Assembly: GCA_020344415.1 (NCBI GenBank)
Contig: CP070825.1
Span: 1,534,591-1,598,590 of the forward strand
DNA from: Candidatus Aminicenantota bacterium
Lineage (GTDB): Bacteria > Acidobacteriota > Aminicenantia > Aminicenantales > Aminicenantaceae
Reading direction: 5' to 3'
DNA: 64,000 nt
Below the pieces are notes generated by a model, which was given only the letters and a program-made list of their open reading frames with translations, searched no databases and was not told the DNA's origin. Every line of letters starts with the position of its first letter. Positions within the stretch are counted from its first letter, which is position 1. Below, in pieces: positions 60,492-64,000 of this stretch. The translations under genes were made by a program, and so were the position numbers.

Positions 60492-61385
60492 TTATTTTTT
60501 ACTTTCCTCGCCTTCCTCTTCTTGTCCTGTCTTTGGAGGCTCCTTTTCCTTTATTTTCATGCTATCCCACCAAGTCTTTAGCCCCTCCACTATTCCCTTT
60601 CTAGATTTATACCCTACAAAAACGACTGCCCCAATAAGGAAGAGGACAACCAAGCCTCCACCTGTGTAATTGAGCCACAGCCATCTCTGTGAATCGAGGT
60701 GTGTTGGTCCCATTACGGTGTTACCTTTTGAACGAACATCATGGCATCGAGAACAGAATTCTTTGTAGGCACGTTTGGCCCCATGAGCAGAATCGCCATA
60801 GTGACAATTGATGCATACTTTCATATCAAATCTTTCTCCGAGATCCCCTTTGCGGTGTCCGGATATTTTTCCTAGAGAAGTACCTTTCAAGATTCCTCTT
60901 ACCATGACTTCGGGATGGCATACACCTACACCACAGGTGTTTCCCACATTTTCCTCGTGCACAGAAGACAATGGATTGTCGTGGGGAAGGATGTGGTGTT
61001 TGGTATGGCAGTGGTAGCATAAGGGGAGTTCTTTGTTTTTACTGGGAACGGGGAAGGTTAAATGGATATTTTTCTGGTATTCCTCTGCTTCTTCAGGATG
61101 ACAGCGGGCGCAATCTGCGTCTATGTAACCCTCGCTGAAATGAATATAGGGATTGGCGTTTGTGTGGCAATCTACACAGGTTATTTTACTATTTCGGTGG
61201 ATATCTTGAGACCATTCCTCTGGATTCACGAAGATGGAGCGTGCTATGCCTTCCTTTGTAACCTGGGAGATGCCTGGTTTTCCATGGCAAGAAAGGCAGT
61301 CTTGGTCGGTGAACCTAGATTGTTGAGCAAATGAGTAATTAAAGAGGAAGATGAGGAGGACGAATATACATCTTTTTGAATACAT
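60492..61385 (-). CDS. Membrane-anchored multihaem cytochrome c
   Basis: A 297-residue protein with a signal peptide (RCIFVLLIFLFNYSFAQ), six CxxCH sites (CLSCH, CVDCH, CARCH, CYHCH, CINCH, CSRCH), and a seventh CGVGVCH in which four residues separate the Cys pair. A C-terminal helix (about 245-268) anchors it, followed by an acidic cytoplasmic tail. It leads the seven-gene redox operon. QrcA and ActA of related complexes are also multihaem. Confidence 0.9.
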   Translation of the reverse strand: MYSKRCIFVLLIFLFNYSFAQQSRFTDQDCLSCHGKPGISQVTKEGIARSIFVNPEEWSQDIHRNSKITCVDCHTNANPYIHFSEGYIDADCARCHPEEAEEYQKNIHLTFPVPSKNKELPLCYHCHTKHHILPHDNPLSSVHEENVGNTCGVGVCHPEVMVRGILKGTSLGKISGHRKGDLGERFDMKVCINCHYGDSAHGAKRAYKEFCSRCHDVRSKGNTVMGPTHLDSQRWLWLNYTGGGLVVLFLIGAVVFVGYKSRKGIVEGLKTWWDSMKIKEKEPPKTGQEEEGEESKK

Positions 61386-61601
61386 GCCTAAAAAATAGCC
61401 TGTTTAAGCACTGTTTTGTTGGCCGCGAAACTGTTTATAGATATGCCTGCCTTCGCTCTTGAATTTTTTGCCTGTAGTAACAATCTGTTGGACAGCACTT
61501 GGTAACACAATGCAGCCGCGATGTCAAGATAAGGCTAAATCTTCAATGGTCGCAAGTGCTATTCCCCAAAATCTTTTTGTGTAATTGGGAATATTTCAGG
61601 C

Positions 61602-62429
61602 TTAAAAAGGTATGGCGATGCCCCAGATGAATTTATAGAATTCTTTCTGGTTGCCCATTCGACTGCGCGTAGTATCCTTCCAGAGGGTTCCCCCAAGAGA
61701 AAGTTCGATCCATTCTAAAAGCCTTATCCGTAAGATAAGGTCTCCCCAGAAAGCCTGCCCAAGGGAAAAGAGCTCTTCAGTCTGAAAGAACATTTGAAGA
61801 TTCAAACTCAGGGGGTCTATCGGACGCAAACCGACTCTTATTCCATACTCTTGTTTCAGTTTGTTTCCTGATTGATCGAGATGTCCTCTCTGGTTTGTGT
61901 GATGGAAAAACCATGTGAAAGGTTCTATATAAAAATTGTTTCCTTCAAAGGGAATTCCAATGCCGACATAGTTCCTGTTGGTGAAAAAAGGCTTTTTCTT
62001 CTCTGGATCCAGGCTCTGATAGTCAGAATCATGGTTACTATCGTGCCCCACAATTAATACAAAGTTTTTTAATAATAGACATCGAAAAGAGAAATGCCAG
62101 TCAAATTTTGTCCTTTTGTGGCCGTCATCATGTGTGATGAGTTGGGCGAGGATCGAGGTGTTTTCAGTAAGAAAGACAAGATTTTGGAATCCAAAATTAA
62201 ATCTATCTTCTGGTCCGCTGAGGTCGTTATAACTGGGAAATGTGGAAGGGAGTTGGAGCTGAGCGAAAAGCTCTCCGTGAAGATAGAGCTTTTTCTCCCT
62301 GAAGAGCGGTTTTTTTTCTATGCCAGGACGATAGATGAAGATCTCGTAAGCATAAGATAGCTGTGGGATAAAAAAGCAGAAAATCAATAAAGATAGAGAA
62401 GCTTTAAGAAAGAACTTCTTAAAATTCAT
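61602..62429 (-). CDS. Predicted outer-membrane protein
   Basis: A 275-residue protein with a signal peptide (KKFFLKASLSLLIFCFFIPQL then SYAYE). I set ATG 62429 (MNFKKFF) so that the signal peptide starts the protein; the longer frame to 62525 overlaps the TonB receptor gene. The remainder is rich in aromatic amphipathic strands ending FIWGIAIPF. Probably a small beta-barrel. It follows the TonB receptor with an 11-base overlap, so the pair may be functionally linked. Confidence 0.7.
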   Translation of the reverse strand: MNFKKFFLKASLSLLIFCFFIPQLSYAYEIFIYRPGIEKKPLFREKKLYLHGELFAQLQLPSTFPSYNDLSGPEDRFNFGFQNLVFLTENTSILAQLITHDDGHKRTKFDWHFSFRCLLLKNFVLIVGHDSNHDSDYQSLDPEKKKPFFTNRNYVGIGIPFEGNNFYIEPFTWFFHHTNQRGHLDQSGNKLKQEYGIRVGLRPIDPLSLNLQMFFQTEELFSLGQAFWGDLILRIRLLEWIELSLGGTLWKDTTRSRMGNQKEFYKFIWGIAIPF

Positions 62430-64000
62430 AGGATAATCCCAGGCGAAAAACTCTCGGAGATTGAATCTCTGTGGCGAAACGAAGAGGATATTCAGGCCCT
62501 GTCCATTCGTTCTCTTCTGTGGCAAGGCCCCTGTTCAGGATGTTGAAACCATCCAGGATGATCCTCAATTTTGCCTTTCCGAGGTCTACGCTTCTTTCCA
62601 ATCTTATGTCCACTGTTCTGTTATATTCATATCTCGAGACGCCGCGAGCATGCGCCTGGATAAAGAATGGCCCTTGGTTCATCCCTCTAACAATGATTTT
62701 TCTGGAAAAAGGTTGTCCATCATAGTATTTGATAACACATCCGACTCTAATATTAAAAGGTGCCAAATAGTTGAAGCCAGCTCTTCCAGTATACGCTCTA
62801 TCAAAACGCGTTCTGCCCTTGGCGTTGATGAGGGTATTCGGATTATCATAAAGGCTCCCAATCACTCCGTCGTCGTTTTCCCATTCTGTGTTGCCAGGGC
62901 TTGTTTTTCCCACAGCAGAGGTAGCTGTGAAAGAAAAGAAAAACGAGAATCCAGAACTGTATTTCTTGATGACAGTAATATCGAAACCGTGATATCTGGA
63001 TCTTCTTTTTCCTGGCTCATGGTTGGTGAGAATAAAAAAGTCCTGCCCCAGTGTTTCTTCCTTCTGATTATAGGCAATGAAGCTAAGGTCGTCGTTGGTA
63101 TTGGCAACTCTGTCATCTCCGATGTCGAAAATTTCTAATGGATTGTAAGCAGAAAGGGGGACTCCCGTGTTGAAAGTTTCAACCAGGTTTCTGTACTCTC
63201 TATAAAATCCTCCCACAGATAAGTACCAGTTAGAGCCAAAATAGTGAACCAAAGAGATCGTATATTCATCCGAGTATGGTCTTTTCAAGTCGGCATCTAT
63301 TGTGGAAAAAAAGGGACCTTCTCGCCTGAGAAGCCTTCCTGCCTCCCCCTCTTGGTACTGCCCGTCTTCATTTTCATCGTTCCAAGAATACGCCAGCCCT
63401 CCGAGAGCGTTGGGATTCCCATACGTGAGGTAGACAAGAGGAAGAGTGAAGTAGTAGCGAGCCGCAGATACCTTCAGAGCCAATGATTTTGATCTGGTTA
63501 AGGGCAGAACGAACCCGATGCGAGGGGAAATGTTTAGCCAATTAATCTTTCCTTTTTCTCTTGAGAAACCGAAATCTTCTTCTTTGAAAGAGGAGCTGGG
63601 CTTCTGAGGGGTCCACCCCAGACTGGCGGCAAGGTTGAATCCAAGGTAAAAAGAGATAAAGTTGGAAAAAGTTAAGCTATCCTGGGCGAAAAGATTCACA
63701 TGGAGAGCCCGTTCACCGTGATCGACAGGAGTATTGTATTTAATGATTTCTAGAGGATTACTTTCAAAATAGCGGAGATGCAGATTGTCTAAGATTTCCT
63801 TATGAGAAGAAGAAAAGCAGTGTTGAATTTTAAGGCCGTATTGAAACCTGTGCCATGCTTTAAAGAAGCTTCTAGCTAGAGAATCTCCCCTTATGAGAAG
63901 GGTGAGAGAGTTCCGTTTATCTCTATATGCAAGGGGAGCCGCGCCAGAAGGAATGTTCTGAAGAATCTCACTGCCATGCTGTTCGTTAAAGCCATCTTGG
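62419..64000 (-). CDS. TonB-dependent receptor, C-terminal part (truncated at the window edge)
   Basis: The open frame runs from the stop at 62419 to the window end with no start, so at least 527 residues of a larger receptor are present. Typical barrel features include NLFAQDSLTFSNFISFYLGF (a TonB barrel strand signature), PRIGFVLPLT, KRPYSDEYTISL, RSRYHGFDIT and a terminal LSYEF. A start at GTG 63699 would cut through conserved barrel. The plug and signal lie beyond the window. The receptor class seems to be the carboxypeptidase-regulatory-domain type common in Acidobacteriota; the ligand is unknown. Confidence 0.85.
   Translation of the reverse strand, partial: QDGFNEQHGSEILQNIPSGAAPLAYRDKRNSLTLLIRGDSLARSFFKAWHRFQYGLKIQHCFSSSHKEILDNLHLRYFESNPLEIIKYNTPVDHGERALHVNLFAQDSLTFSNFISFYLGFNLAASLGWTPQKPSSSFKEEDFGFSREKGKINWLNISPRIGFVLPLTRSKSLALKVSAARYYFTLPLVYLTYGNPNALGGLAYSWNDENEDGQYQEGEAGRLLRREGPFFSTIDADLKRPYSDEYTISLVHYFGSNWYLSVGGFYREYRNLVETFNTGVPLSAYNPLEIFDIGDDRVANTNDDLSFIAYNQKEETLGQDFFILTNHEPGKRRSRYHGFDITVIKKYSSGFSFFFSFTATSAVGKTSPGNTEWENDDGVIGSLYDNPNTLINAKGRTRFDRAYTGRAGFNYLAPFNIRVGCVIKYYDGQPFSRKIIVRGMNQGPFFIQAHARGVSRYEYNRTVDIRLERSVDLGKAKLRIILDGFNILNRGLATEENEWTGPEYPLRFATEIQSPRVFRLGLSYEF

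Noticed and set aside
61386-61601. Promoter search upstream of the redox module (TTGACA on the minus strand near 61523).
   Set aside because: No acceptable -10 at correct spacing, and it is far from the first gene; nothing else is recognisable in this gap.
62461-63138. A 225-codon plus-strand frame opposite the TonB receptor.
   Set aside because: No start signal or family motif; the opposite strand encodes conserved barrel sequence.
1-64000. tRNA, rRNA, riboswitch (including cobalamin) and CRISPR signatures.
   Set aside because: No T-loop, B12-box or regularly spaced repeats were found by eye in any gap; a covariance search would be decisive.

Overview
The window is a contiguous piece of a moderately AT-rich Gram-negative bacterial chromosome. 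Signs of an outer membrane are a BamD-type lipoprotein, a TonB-dependent receptor, several signal-peptide beta-barrels and an ExbD. Metabolic signs point to an anaerobic or facultative respirer: B12-dependent methylmalonyl-CoA mutase, acyl-CoA dehydrogenase, membrane pyrophosphatase, multihaem cytochromes and two OPT-type peptide transporters plus CstA. The gene content resembles Acidobacteriota-like lineages such as Candidatus Aminicenantes, but that placement is an inference from content and was not tested. I saw no rRNA, tRNA, CRISPR array, prophage or intact transposase.

Layout. 1-7.0 kb (+): aconitase B, an SDR reductase, an EF-Tu-domain-like protein, split methylmalonyl-CoA mutase and an M23 peptidase. 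7.0-11.4 kb (mostly -): def-fmt, a subtilase remnant, PqqD-like protein and a frameshifted OPT transporter. 11.5-16.9 kb (+): the rod-shape operon mreB-mreC-mreD-mrdA-rodA. 17-22 kb: a B12-binding radical SAM protein, acyl-CoA dehydrogenase, an orphan ExbD and a TIGR04076 protein. 22-28.8 kb (-): CstA, a second OPT transporter, a glycosyltransferase, a degenerate thymidine phosphorylase homologue and an ACT protein. 29-32.3 kb (+): amidotransferase, PKD-barrel protein and RfbD. 32.4-40.4 kb (-): nusA-infB-ylxP-rbfA-nrnA-truB, followed by an NSS transporter with its tiny MetS-like partner and twin DUF507 genes. 40.5-51.1 kb (-): membrane pyrophosphatase, miaB, a C_GCAxxG protein, recN, a subtilase, a barrel protein, bamD, a nucleotide-sugar epimerase and a PASTA protein. 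51.5 kb (+): threonine aldolase. 52.6-61.4 kb (-): a seven-gene respiratory module. 61.6-64 kb (-): two outer-membrane proteins, the TonB receptor running off the window end.

The most notable system is the seven-gene redox module. It combines a membrane-anchored multihaem cytochrome, a 16-cysteine ferredoxin subunit, an NrfD/PsrC quinone subunit, a Tat-exported molybdopterin-family protein, a periplasmic beta-propeller, a six-haem cytochrome and a NarI/HdrD (DUF224-type) iron-sulfur protein. It resembles Qrc, Psr and alternative complex III, but with additional parts, and the molybdopterin-family subunit has Lys where I expect the molybdenum ligand. An acyl-CoA dehydrogenase elsewhere in the window makes ETF-to-quinone electron flow through the DUF224 protein conceivable.

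A second theme is repeats and gene decay. A palindromic element with ends like ACCTGGATTATTCAT occurs at six intergenic sites, and one copy supplies the mreC stop codon. Several different short elements with G-rich inverted ends resemble the non-autonomous elements associated with IS200-like/REP transposases. Two genes, a subtilase and ribulose-phosphate 3-epimerase, survive only as N-plus-C-terminal scraps, and one OPT gene carries a frameshift.
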